DNA of 64,000 nt from Asparagopsis taxiformis. Its lineage: Eukaryota; Rhodophyta; Florideophyceae; Bonnemaisoniales; Bonnemaisoniaceae. Below the pieces are notes generated by a model. The model searched no databases and had not been told where the DNA came from. It saw nothing but the letters and a program-made list of their open reading frames with translations. Position numbers and translations under genes: made by a program. Numbering within the stretch: position 1 is the first letter of the stretch; each line of letters starts with the position of its first letter. Positions 19,821 to 29,366 of the stretch are shown here, piece after piece. The DNA lies in the NCBI GenBank assembly GCA_030407315.1, contig JALQPE010002403.1, positions 310,001-374,000 of the forward strand, given 5' to 3'.

Positions 19821-20729
19821 CTACGTTGTATCAGATTGTAGCAACTGTTGCGCTGAGTCTTGCTGTTCGACATCACCAATAAAGAGAACATCTTGATCTG
19901 TACCAAATGCGAGTCGCGCCTCCTGGAGAACATCTGCAGATATGACGCATGTCTCACGCAATGCAGCGGGGTCCTTCATCAGAAACTTGTCTGTTACTGG
20001 ATTATATGCGTACAACAGCACGTAATGACCTAGAAATCCGGATGAACTGCGCGTGGAAAACAAGCCACGAGATAATAGACCGGAACGATCGCAGATTGAA
20101 CACTTGAGAAACTTTTTGTCCATGAGGATAAGTACGAGCATATTATCGTGCTGAATTGCGTTACATATTTCGGAAAGCAGAATAGGACGCTGAACGACAG
20201 GGACGCCATCTCGCTCTGCATTTCGGAACAGCTCATTGACCCGTTTGGTATCCTCCGGCAGTTGCTTTTTATAAAACTCCTGCTTTCTGTACTCTGGGCG
20301 AACGCCTTTGGTGACTGTGAAAAACGTCGCATTGATATGGTAGCATCTGAGTAAATAGGCGATATCGATACTCCAAACACTATCCGTAGCGCACATCCTA
20401 CGCAAATCCCAAGAAGAGACCTGACAAACACACAAGGCACGAAACCATGTCAACAGCCAGACGCAAGGCAAGCAATTGATTTGAGAGCATCAAGGACTGG
20501 AACGTACCTGTTGGATGCCTCTGGCACGCAATGCCATTTCAACACAAGCGAGACCGCAATCCCACGAAAACGACTGACTAATGTACGGCACTGCGTCGCT
20601 GTGCAAATTGATAAAGTCATGCATGAGTTCATCCTTACTGCGCGTGTCGACTGCGGCCACACGGGACGGTCTGGAGACAGAGGGAGCAGCCACGGCCGCG
20701 GCTGTCAACACACGTTCGTTGTTCGGCAT
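19821..20729 (-). CDS. GUCD1-like (guanylyl cyclase domain-containing 1 family) protein, two exons
   Basis: Two exons, 20508-20729 and 19821-20420, join in phase 0 to give 273 residues; GUCD1 relatives are about 240. Exon 1 carries SWDCGLAC, the hallmark of the family (usually YDWDCGLA), with the Cys at residue 58. Exon 2 carries GHYVLLYAYN and, after it, MKDPA. Cys, His and Asp in this order give a papain/C39-peptidase-like layout, although the Pfam family name is guanylyl cyclase. The function is unsettled, and I infer no cyclase activity. The intron (20421-20507) has GTACGT and CAG ends. The start chosen is the ATG (MPNNERV) nearest the conserved part; the frame is open upstream with other possible starts. 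Confidence 0.8.
20421..20507 (-). other. Intron of the GUCD1-like gene
   Basis: The 87-base intron starts GTACGTT at 20507 and ends TTTGTCAG at 20421. Removing it joins GIQQ to VSSWDLRRM in phase 0 and unites the WDCG exon with the GHYVLLY exon, which fits the GUCD1 family order. Confidence 0.8.
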
Positions 20730-21162
20730 TGCTAGCACATGAGCGAGACATGGATGTCTTGTTTGGGCTTTCGGTTGAAACGCGCGAGAACTGTGGAATA
20801 TATGTTGGTTGGTGGGAAGCAGTTGACCTGAGCCCACTTGGGCAGGCAGGTGTTGTAAGACAAGCTCGCTTGTCTGGTCACAGTGATGCCATCCACGTTT
20901 TCCGAGCGTGTGTGCGGTGTGAGATGTGAACAATCATAACTTTTGCTTAGTTGTTGAGGTCAAGCACACAGGCGCTTCGCAAGCCTGTAATTTCCGAAAA
21001 ATGTACGCCGAATACAAAGCAGCTATTGGCCATTTTTCCCCAATTGAAATATTTGTTATGATTCGATTCAATTTGAAATGATTGACAACTTGTCAGCAAC
21101 TGCCCAAAACGTTGGTTGATTTCAACCCGGTCCCGTTTTATAATACAAAAGTCCAGCTCGCA
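20730..21162. other. Intergenic region
   Basis: The 433-base spacer lies between the GUCD1-like start and the PanC stop, both on the minus strand. The part near 20940-21150 is A/T-rich. No gene is seen. Confidence 0.5.
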
Positions 21163-22332
21163 CTATCGCAATAAAACATTATCTATCAGTCTCGCCTTGC
21201 CAACAACCATGGCAACACAGAGCAAGGCCACATCCACGCCAATCTCGCCCTCAATCTCCCTCATCGTATCCCGTTCGCAAACGCTAACATAAACCAATTC
21301 TGCCTGAATGCCACGTTGGTCGGCTTGATCCGCCGCCGCCCGCAACCTATCCGTAACCAATTGTCTGACTGCTACAGCATCACGCACGCCGCCCGCAACA
21401 GCATCAATCGCATATTTGAGCGTGTTATACACCACAGGCGCAAATGCGCGCTCCTCCTGCGTCAAATAGGCATTTCGCGACGACATGGCAAGTCCATCGT
21501 TTTCGCGCACCGTTTCCCCAATACACACCTGGCAATCAAAGTTGAGATCGAGGACCATCTGACGCACAACAGCGCATTGTTGCGCGTCCTTCTGTCCAAA
21601 GTACACCCGATGGGCGCGAATGACAATAAAGAGCTTGGTAAGCACGGTAGCCACGCCGCGGAAAAAGGTCGGACGTGATGCACCTTCGGAGCATTCGTTC
21701 GTCTGTGCATTTCCCACATCCGTGGCAACCCAGGTTGCAAACGTCGGCGGGTACATTTCGTGTCGCGTCGGCGCGAAAACTATGTCAGTGCCGAGCCGTT
21801 TGCAGAGAGCAAAATCGTCACTTTCCGTGCGTGGATACTGATCCAGGTCTTCGGTTGGCGCGAATTGGGTAGGATTCACGAATATCGTTACGATGCATAC
21901 GTCGCATTGTGATCGGCATTGGCGAATTAGTGAGGCATGGCCGTCATGAAGACCGCCCATTGTGGCGACGAGGCCAATTTTGCTGGTTTCGGGTTGTGAG
22001 GCGCGGAAGGCACGTAGATGCTGAATGGTTTTGATGACCTTCATCTCGAAAGGATGTTGATGTGTCGCCATGTCGTATCGCACAGACAACCAATGGAAAT
22101 TGCTTGATCTGAAAAGGAGCAGACTGTCCTTTCGTTGAGTACTGTAAGTATACGTGAGTGGAAGGAATTGAATTGGAGAGTTTTTTAGGCACACGGAAAT
22201 TTGGGAAAACATGGCAGATCTATGGACACAATAATTTTGTGCACAATGAGCGGAGCAAAAGCAGGCAGCACCAGGCAGATTAGCTTGGTGCGCATTTGCT
22301 AGCAGCAACGGGCATTGTAATGTTTTGAACAT
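21163..22332 (-). CDS. panC: Pantothenate synthetase (pantoate-beta-alanine ligase)
   Basis: The open frame encodes 389 residues from ATG 22332. The catalytic core begins after about residue 97 and matches bacterial and plant PanC (about 280-310 residues). It has the HIGH-like ATMGGLHDGH near 122-132, FVNPTQF, SRPTFFRGVATVL, YFGQKDAQQ and the KMSKS-equivalent region GLAMSSRNAYL. PanC makes pantothenate from pantoate, beta-alanine and ATP, for coenzyme A. The first motif reads ATMGGLHDGH where bacteria usually have PTMGALHxGH. Two downstream ATGs, at 22212 and 22071 (MATHQHP), are alternatives; the latter starts nearest the core. The longer N-terminus, rich in Ser, Cys and aromatic residues, might be an organelle presequence or untranslated. 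Confidence 0.9.
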   Translation of the reverse strand: MFKTLQCPLLLANAHQANLPGAACFCSAHCAQNYCVHRSAMFSQISVCLKNSPIQFLPLTYTYSTQRKDSLLLFRSSNFHWLSVRYDMATHQHPFEMKVIKTIQHLRAFRASQPETSKIGLVATMGGLHDGHASLIRQCRSQCDVCIVTIFVNPTQFAPTEDLDQYPRTESDDFALCKRLGTDIVFAPTRHEMYPPTFATWVATDVGNAQTNECSEGASRPTFFRGVATVLTKLFIVIRAHRVYFGQKDAQQCAVVRQMVLDLNFDCQVCIGETVRENDGLAMSSRNAYLTQEERAFAPVVYNTLKYAIDAVAGGVRDAVAVRQLVTDRLRAAADQADQRGIQAELVYVSVCERDTMREIEGEIGVDVALLCVAMVVGKARLIDNVLLR

Positions 22333-22798
22333 TTCAAAAAGAAATGAAAATTTTGAGCCAATGTTGTTATGCGTCTACATGCGGAGTATATTTTACGTAA
22401 AATAATTGCAGCGGCTCGCGCATCTTGCGTGGCCTCACTCGTTGGTATAAACAAGCGCAAAACTCATCGATCACGTATCATACGACACACAAAAAACTTT
22501 TGTCGGTACTCACAAATTTCTGCCATTGCCCGACCAACGCCTCGCATCCCCTCCCACCGTGCAACACAACAGCACAGCGAGCCACGACGAGCGCAGCCCT
22601 CCACGCTACTCGCCCGCCCGCCCGCCCACCCACCCACCTAGTCTAGTCCAGTCCATTCCGCTCTGCTCTGCTCCTGCTCCGGTCCCAGTCCAGTCCTGCG
22701 CAGCGCAGCCCGGCTCCCGTGCCGCGTCGATTCGACCGCAGTCTCGCGCCCAGCTCTGAGCTAGCCAACCTTGCACACACCAACGCACTCATACCAGA
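22333..22798. other. Bidirectional promoter between panC and the HAPSTR1-like gene
   Basis: The 466-base gap separates divergent starts. It has an A/T-rich left part with a palindrome and a very C-rich right part (CCCGCC then CCCACC repeats at about 22612-22638) that probably forms the leader of the plus-strand gene. Confidence 0.5.
22389..22404. promoter_or_regulatory. 16-base perfect palindrome with TACGTA core
   Basis: TATTTTACGTAAAATA is a perfect inverted repeat centred between 22396 and 22397. TACGTA is a bZIP A-box core. It lies about 60 bases upstream of the longest panC start and about 400 upstream of the HAPSTR1-like start, so it could act on either gene. Confidence 0.35.
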
Positions 22799-23560
22799 AT
22801 GGACGCCGCCGAATCTGCGCCCGGCACTCGCAGCACATTGCGTCAGCCCTTCATCGACACCGCCAACGCGCTAGCCTCGCTCTACAAACAGGCCGCGATT
22901 GCGGAGCGCGACGCGCGCGATGCCGGCTCACGCGCCGCCTACATGCGCATCATGCAATGGGCTGCTCGCAAATCGCGCCAGACAGAGCCCGTGTCCGCCG
23001 CCGACGTAATCCAATTTTGCACAGCAGAACTGGCCGAAATTCCATCCCAATCCACCTCCATTGCTGCCGCCCAAACGCCGCCGCCTAGCCATGATGTCGC
23101 CTCCCCCGTGCCAGCCGCGCCCACCCTGTCGCGCCCCGCTCCCGCACCGCTCACCCCGCCCGCTTCCGCTCAGCCTCACCCCGCATATCCCAACGCCAAT
23201 GCTCAAATGCACGCACAATTTTCAAGGGATGATCATCTCGTGTCCGATATTCGCAAATTGAACGTTAATCCGCGCAAGAGGCAAAGAGTTGATATCAGCG
23301 ATACATTTGTTCGTGCCTGTCGGGGCAGCGCTAATGACCCTATCATGCTTTCTGATTGTGAATACGCTCTCGGATTATCTTCGACACCTCCTTTTGCTCC
23401 AGAAAATAATGCTCCGCAGCCCAATCCACCGGCTGCCCGCAGAGATTCTCGCGATACTAGAGACATGGCTTTCATTCCTGCTACTTCTAGTGAGTTTCAT
23501 TCCGCGAGGAGGGGGAAGAATACCAAAGCACTTATTTACGACAAGTCGAGGAGGAAATGA
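22799..23560 (+). CDS. HAPSTR1 (C16orf72)-like stress-response protein
   Basis: The 253-residue protein starts at ATG 22799. Residues about 15-80 match the core of the HAPSTR1/C16orf72 (DUF4588) family: a P-F-x-x-x-A-x-A-x-x-x-L-Y-K helix (PFIDTANALASLYKQAA), a second helix with A-Y-M-R-I-M-Q-W-A-x-R-K-S-R corresponding to the animal Y-x-R-R-N-K-D-V-L-A-W-V-K-K-R, then VSAADVIQFC matching R-x-E-D-L-I-S-F-L. The rest is proline/alanine-rich and disordered, with a basic nuclear-localisation-like patch NPRKRQRVD near residue 158 and a basic C-terminus. In animals HAPSTR1 is a nuclear partner of the ubiquitin ligase HUWE1 in stress responses. The call rests on remembered family sequence and needs a profile search. 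Confidence 0.65.
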   Translation: MDAAESAPGTRSTLRQPFIDTANALASLYKQAAIAERDARDAGSRAAYMRIMQWAARKSRQTEPVSAADVIQFCTAELAEIPSQSTSIAAAQTPPPSHDVASPVPAAPTLSRPAPAPLTPPASAQPHPAYPNANAQMHAQFSRDDHLVSDIRKLNVNPRKRQRVDISDTFVRACRGSANDPIMLSDCEYALGLSSTPPFAPENNAPQPNPPAARRDSRDTRDMAFIPATSSEFHSARRGKNTKALIYDKSRRK

Positions 23561-24315
23561 TTGTTCGCCGTTGAATATTTAGGGGATGTACATCTATGGT
23601 CTACGATTTAGAAACTTACGATCATGTAAACTACATACACGGACTTCCGACACGTTCTTCACTCTACCGTCCGCTTCACGTGGAGTGCACCATCTCATGG
23701 AGTTGGAGCTGGTGTCAACATTGTGTTGTCAGTTGTGCAGCACCATTTTCATCAATGCTCAGTTGCAATGAAATTGAACTTGACGTAAGAATCATGGTTA
23801 CCACGCTGATTTGCATGTCCACATTTCACTAGTCCACCTTGTCTCTCGGCGAAACAACGCCGCACGTCACGCAATATTTGCCCTCTTCTGTTGCACTGCG
23901 ACTAGCACTCCGCGTGAGAGAGTTACTGACACATTGCGAGTCATTCATCTACAAATCCATTGAATCACCTGTTGTTAGAATTTTAGCGCCAAACTTCCTC
24001 AACCCATCTAGGGTATCATTCCTCACTCTCCTCCTCCCCCGATTTCACTTTCCTGCAATGTTCACCCTGCATGCCCAACATCTCGACCACAGGTTTTCCG
24101 AGAGCGACTGCATCTACTTACCCAACTTGCTCCTCTCCGTAAATTCTCAGCAAGCAACAACTTTGCATGTCTCCCTGGACACAGTCCACTAATGCTATAT
24201 AAGCATTGCCAATTGAGCATGTTCCTCGACTCCAGTCAACCAACCAACACGCTCTACACATTCTCAACACCAATTCACACTCTCGTGTCTACCAACAATC
24301 CCACAGCTCAACAAA
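23561..24315. other. Intergenic region with promoter of the second HEAT gene
   Basis: The 755-base region follows the HAPSTR1-like gene. No coding frame is convincing. A TATA box lies at 24196, and the 120 bases after it form a C/A-rich leader. Confidence 0.5.
24196..24203 (+). promoter_or_regulatory. TATA box of the second HEAT gene
   Basis: TATATAAG lies 120 bases upstream of the ATG at 24316, and a CCAAT element follows at 24209-24213. The spacing fits a start of transcription near 24228. Confidence 0.6.
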
Positions 24316-27129
24316 ATGAACACCAACACCGATAACACTGCATGCAATGCCGCCTCTGGCAACAACACCAATAATGCAAGTGGAATGAATAATGCAATTG
24401 AACATTCCATCTCCAACAATTTCGTTACTTCGACCGGTGATATTGCTGTGACAAATTCCGCAAACATTACTTCCCACATCACTACTAGCGGCCATGTCAG
24501 CGACAACTCAAAGGAGGAAGCACCGCACGCTCCAATCTTTGATGTTGTGGACAACTCGACCGACGGCGTCCAGGACAGCATCTCCCACAGTGCTTCCGAA
24601 ACCATCAACGATGGCGCCGGAGGGGTTATCCTCAATGACACGCCTTCCAGGAACTCTCCAAACACAGCTGCGGAAGAGAACATGGATAACAGCAAGTCGA
24701 ACACGGGTTCCATTTCGGTAAGTCCAACGTTTTAGAATTTACAACTCTGACCTTAGCAGCTGGTCCTTCACAGTTGCTAACCTGCTTTACGCTCTCTCTT
24801 TCTTTACATCCAATTTGAATAGGAAGCATGCATTGAAAGAGCTGATACACTCAGCGATGAGACGATGTTCAGCCTGCCAAGGATGGCGCAGTACCTCAAG
24901 ACAGGGTCAGATTCACAAAAACTAGTCCTGATCTTCGAGCTTCAGCAAATGCTGAACAACTGCCCGGAGGAAACCATGGAGGTTCTTCTTCCAGTTGTGT
25001 GTGAAGAAATTCACAACTGGAACCAGGAGCTGCAAATCAGTGCGGCAGAAGCGCTCCTTGATTTGCGCAACCACAGCCTGTTCCCGGACACAGCACAGAT
25101 GGTATATTCGGCGGCTTTCCGAGTCCTCGAATATTCCTCGTCCGGGGACCTCTTCGAATCTTGGGGAGAAATACTTGTCATTGTTCTCCCTAGCGCGAAA
25201 GGAATGAGTCAAAGGCAAGTGATTGACCTTGTACAAACCATTGATGGGTTTGTACATTCCGCGGAAGACATCCGCCGAAAGCTTGCGGCGAGGATCCTTG
25301 GATCGGTGTCTGCCTGCCTCAAGCGGGATCACGTGGAGGAATACATCCTCCCCAGAGCCATTTTCCTCACGGCCGACCGGGACGTGGAGGCTCGTGGAAT
25401 GGCAGCGGAATCCCTGTCATCTGTGGGATCGCAGGTTTCGCTGGAGATAACCGAATCGGATGTTTGGCCCATTCTGGTCTCCCTGTTGCATGATGAAGAC
25501 GCGCGGATTCATGCAGCGACGTTGCGCGCAATGTCTCATATTCTGGAGACATTCCGCGAGGAGCATGAAACTTCGCGACTGTTCCATACACTGCTTCCGC
25601 CCGTCTTCGCACAGGAGAGCATGTTCGCGCGGAGAGCGGCGAACAAAGACCAGCGGGCGGTCGATGACGAGACATACCTCCTGCTCGAAATCATTTCGGA
25701 GGTATTTGGGTCTTTCCTCGTTTCAGTACATTCCTGCTTCGCAACCGAAGCAGATCAGAAAGACGCGTATAAAGCGTTTTCTGCTATGGCAACGTGCAAT
25801 GGCCCCATCGTCAGGAGACATTGTGCGTTTAATATGCCTGCGGTTGCGACGTGTTTAGCTGGGCGGTACTCGAACGAATTGGCTGGGGTTGTTGAATACC
25901 TCTCACGCGATCCTGATGCTCAGACGCGATGGATACTGGCAGCTGGTATGAGTGAGACTGTGGCCGTACTTAGACGAAAGACGGTTCACGACAATTTGTT
26001 GAAGGCGACTGCTTCCTTACTCAAGGATGAAAATCCGCTGGTCAGAATCAATATCCTGGAGCATTTCGACAAGCTCCTCGGAACGATTGTGGAGCGTTCT
26101 GGGCATCGAAGCGCGGGAAAGATGGCAGCCATATTTCAAAATCTAGCGCTTCTCGCAGAAGGGAACTGGCGGACACAGGAGCTGCTTGCAAAGCAGCTGG
26201 AGCACGCATCAGCACTTATTCCTGCGGACAATCTGCGAACGCACATTCTCCCACTTCTGATATCTATGGCTGAAGAAAGTACTTTCCGAGTGCGGAAAGC
26301 AGTGATGCCGGCCATAGCAAAAGCGATGAGCTGTATCCCTTCGCAGAAAGAGAGGGAAGGAGTGATGCAGTCGTTCTGCATAGAATGGGGGAATGGAAGC
26401 GTTTACTGGATGAGAACGGCATTCCTTGACTGTGCCAAGGCTGCCAGGAATTTAGTGAACGAGGAAGCATTCAAAAAGTTGTTCTTGCCGACGGTATTGA
26501 GGCTGGTTCACGACAATGTTGTGAACGTGAGACTGCGGGTTGCACAAATGTTCCACGAACTGGCTGCAGTGTGTCACAATGGGTCAGAGTATCAGGAGCT
26601 GGTGCAAATATTGAAGGAGGATTCGGATAGAGATATCCGGGAAGTCATGAAGGGCATCGATGACCGGATAGCGGCGGAGTTTGGAGAATTCCTAGACATC
26701 TCTATACAGGTGGTTGGTCCAATTGATGATCGAGGGACGCTAGCAGCTCAACAAGAGCAAAGGGAAGCGGAGCTAGAGAAGAGTGGGAGTACAGCTAGAG
26801 AACCTGCAGTGCAAAAGCGGAGAACTCTACCATTATTGAGACTGAGGACTCGAGATGGTACTCCTTCTCAGCATGAGGCTCCTGGGGAGGAGGCATGTTC
26901 TCCGATTAGTGCAGCCTCTTCTCCCAGGACGCCGAAAAGTCCGAAGAGGACAATTGCAGGACTTTTGGCTTCCCCCAGAGCGAGGCCCAGGGAAAATACT
27001 GAGGCTGCAGATCAGGGGTCATTTTCACCTGTGTCGCTTGGGCGCAAAGCGTTGAGATTGTTGTTCGGCCAAAATATGTTTGGGATGAAAAGGAGACCGA
27101 CTGAAGACCAACAGCAGGATGGGATGTGA
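24316..27129 (+). CDS. HEAT-repeat protein, PP4R1/PP2A-A-like regulator (paralogue 2), two exons
   Basis: Exons 24316-24717 and 24823-27129 join in phase 0 to give 902 residues. Exon 1 encodes an Asn/Ser/Thr-rich disordered N-terminus (134 residues). Exon 2 encodes an alpha-solenoid of HEAT repeats (about 150-760 of the joined protein) and a basic Ser/Pro tail with RRTLPLLRLR and TPKSPKR. Landmarks shared with the 13506-16004 gene include S-G-D-L-F-E-S-W-G-E-I-L, A-A-R-I-L-G-S, D-D-E-T-Y-L-L-L-E-I, and M-A-T-C-N-G-P-I-V-R. The role is probably scaffold or regulatory subunit of a PP2A/PP4-type phosphatase; this is inferred from the repeats. It converges with guanylate kinase. Starting at the internal ATG at 24865 would lose conserved residues of the first repeat, which favours the spliced model. 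Confidence 0.8.
24718..24822 (+). other. Intron of the second HEAT gene
   Basis: The 105-base intron starts GTAAGT at 24718 and ends GAATAG at 24822. It has a TGCTAAC branch-like site near 24777 and a C/T-rich tract after it. It contains in-frame stops (TTTTAG soon after the donor), and splicing joins GSIS to EACIERAD in phase 0. Confidence 0.85.
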
Positions 27130-27374
27130 CCATAGTGTTTTACAGTAGACAAGCAACTGAACGTGTACAGCAACTTAGTCGTTCATAAACATAATTTATT
27201 GCAATTGCGTCCCTTTGTGTCAACACACCGTCAGACTCTTGAAGACGCTGCACATGCGCAAATGCGACACAGAAACAAATATATGGAATGGAATGTCGCT
27301 AGCCAGCCGATGGAGTAGAAATATATTCCACGAACCATACAACATCGCTAAACAGACAGAATCCTCAACTCCAT

Positions 27375-27971
27375 CTAGCTCTGTGCAGCCACCGCAGCTT
27401 CAATATCATCCTGCAGCAGCGCCTTGAGCTGCGCATAGGCCTCGTCAAGCACATCATTAACCACAACAGCATCAAACAATCCGGGCTCATCCTTGGCGTC
27501 AATCTCCTTCTGCGCGTTACCCAGCCTGGTCTGAATAGCCTTCTCATCCTCAGTGCCGCGTCCGCGGAGGCGTTTTTCCAGATCGGCGATGGACGGCGGC
27601 GCTATAAAGATATACTTGGCCTGCAGGTTCTTGGCACGCGCCGCGCGACATCCCTGCACATCGATGTCGAGAATGCAAATACGACCTGCGTTACGCACCT
27701 TTTCAACAGCGGCTATCGACGTGCCGTAATGGCGTCCGTGCACTTCTGCATGCTCGATAAACTTACCAGCTGCGACATCGGCGATGATCTGCTCCGCCGT
27801 CGTGAAATTGTAGTGCACGCCGTCTTGCTCGCCTGGACGCGGCGCGCGCGATGTGTGCGATACAGAGAAACCGAAGAGTTGCGTGTATTCGGCTCTTAGC
27901 TTGTCAATTAATGTGCCCTTGCCTACCCCCGATGGGCCCGCAATCACGACAGCGTTCGGTCCTTTGGACAT
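27375..27971 (-). CDS. GMK: Guanylate kinase
   Basis: The 198-residue protein starts at ATG 27971 (MSKGPN); only a GTG precedes it in frame. It shows the P-loop GPSGVGKG at residues 12-19, the GMP-binding S-x-T-x-R-x-P-R-x-G-E pattern (SHTSRAPRPGEQDGVHY), then ILDIDVQG, and the LID-region R-x-R-G-T-E-D-E. Guanylate kinase phosphorylates GMP to GDP with ATP. Length equals cytosolic GMK. There is no targeting extension, so a cytosolic enzyme is likely. It converges with the second HEAT gene, about 245 bases between stops. Confidence 0.95.
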   Translation of the reverse strand: MSKGPNAVVIAGPSGVGKGTLIDKLRAEYTQLFGFSVSHTSRAPRPGEQDGVHYNFTTAEQIIADVAAGKFIEHAEVHGRHYGTSIAAVEKVRNAGRICILDIDVQGCRAARAKNLQAKYIFIAPPSIADLEKRLRGRGTEDEKAIQTRLGNAQKEIDAKDEPGLFDAVVVNDVLDEAYAQLKALLQDDIEAAVAAQS

Positions 27972-28502
27972 TTTGGCAGCGCGGATCACTCTTGTTGAGA
28001 GGTTGCGGATCGTGGAGCGAATCGACGCTATGATGACTAGGTTTATCGGTGCGCAGTACGACCCGCAGGGTTTGGACGAGTTTGTGCATCGCGTAAACGT
28101 ATCGCAACGCTATGGTCTGTGCTGCGATTGAACGATACACGTGCTTGAATGCTATTTGCTACGTATGAGAATTAATATGCACTTGTATGATGCAATGGTT
28201 TTCGGGAGATAATAGAAACCTTTCAACCATTTTTGAGTCGAGAATGATCTGATCTGATCTGTTCTCTATTTGAAATTTTGGGATGATCCGGATCACTTGC
28301 GACGTCGGAAGTTGGCGGAGGGCACTCTCAATCCTGCTTAAATACCCCAATTCGGCTGCTCTGGCCTCTGTCGTCTACCAAGCACCTGTGGAAAATGTGA
28401 TAATTGCGAGGTTACCGTCACAATGATCTTATTCAACCACAGTAACCTCACAAGTGTATTTTTCTGTCACGCACAGGAACTCTTGCCCAAGTCCCACGCA
28501 GA
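27972..28502. other. Bidirectional promoter region between GMK and the HAD-like gene
   Basis: The 531-base gap lies between divergent starts. A TTAAATA element at 28338-28344 lies about 160 bases upstream of the plus-strand ATG and may be its TATA-like box. A short direct repeat of GATCT units occurs near 28245-28262. No gene is seen. Confidence 0.45.
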
Positions 28503-29366
28503 ATGGTCCAGAAGAGAGAACGCAAGTCAGCTTTCGTCTTGAATGTTGTTCCAATTCCCTCCAAGGTCGGGAGCCGATCGAAGCAAACATGTTCCCAGCG
28601 CCATGTGATAACTTGTGCCGCTGTGAAACTACTCGTTCTAGACCTGCAGCATATGTTGCGCCAATCGTCGCCTGAAGCTATCAAACACTTCTCGGAGCGT
28701 GTAGAAGTGGATCGCCAAAGCGCACAGGATACCACATATGTTATCTACAACAGTGAAAGTGGGTATTCACCGTCTATGTCACTACTTCAAAAGCACAAAC
28801 TCGTCGAACCAGATGCACTCTCAGCCTTGGACGGTGCTGAACTGTACCAACGGATGTACAAGACGCCTGATCCATACTGGGCTAAAACAGTTCGTCGAGA
28901 TTGGGATCCGAAGCCAGCTAGATGGGTTATCAGTCAGTTTTTCGGAGATCATCTTTCCGACTGTCACAGTGAAGACTCTGAAGCTCTCGAGCTGGTCTTT
29001 CAGCCAAAGAATGATGTTACCACCGATAGTCTGGTGCATGACGCGCAGTTGAAACTGTCTGAGATGGGCATCGCTGCGCGTGTGCAAAAGAGTGGCGATA
29101 GCAACACTATTCTCGTTGTTCCTGCCGGCGCGTTGGTGTCCGAAATGGTGGCTTTTTGCCAGATGATGTTGCGCATTTCCGAGGAGTCCACATATCTTTT
29201 CGGGAGTGACAGCTTGCTGGAGACATGTCTGCGTCACCGAGGTAACCTAGCTATCTGTGCACAGGACCAACGAGACCTTCGTGGAATACATGACGGCATG
29301 TTCGTTTCTGACAACTTCGGTGTGGAGGCGTTGTTGGAGGGTGTTCTCCACTATGCAATATTTTGA
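28503..29366 (+). CDS. Sucrose-phosphatase-like HAD protein with degenerate catalytic motifs
   Basis: The 287-residue protein starts at ATG 28503. Residues 1-40 look like a presequence. From 41 it follows the order of the sucrose-6-phosphate phosphatase (S6PP/Cof) HAD family: motif I at 47-51, YNSESGYSP near 80 (family YSTGRS), PDALSALDGAELY near 100 (family PDxxxxxVGTEI), and a cap with the K-V-S-F-Y-V-equivalent LELVFQP. Every catalytic motif is altered. Motif I is D-L-Q-H-M rather than D-x-D-x-T, so the acid/base Asp is Gln49. The motif III lysine is replaced in VVPAGALVSEM (family LPQGAGKGQAL). Motif IV is GSDSLLE rather than GDSGND. I infer a non-catalytic relative, perhaps regulatory. 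The family call is by eye. Confidence 0.55.
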   Translation: MVQKRERKSAFVLNVVPIPSKVGSRSKQTCSQRHVITCAAVKLLVLDLQHMLRQSSPEAIKHFSERVEVDRQSAQDTTYVIYNSESGYSPSMSLLQKHKLVEPDALSALDGAELYQRMYKTPDPYWAKTVRRDWDPKPARWVISQFFGDHLSDCHSEDSEALELVFQPKNDVTTDSLVHDAQLKLSEMGIAARVQKSGDSNTILVVPAGALVSEMVAFCQMMLRISEESTYLFGSDSLLETCLRHRGNLAICAQDQRDLRGIHDGMFVSDNFGVEALLEGVLHYAIF

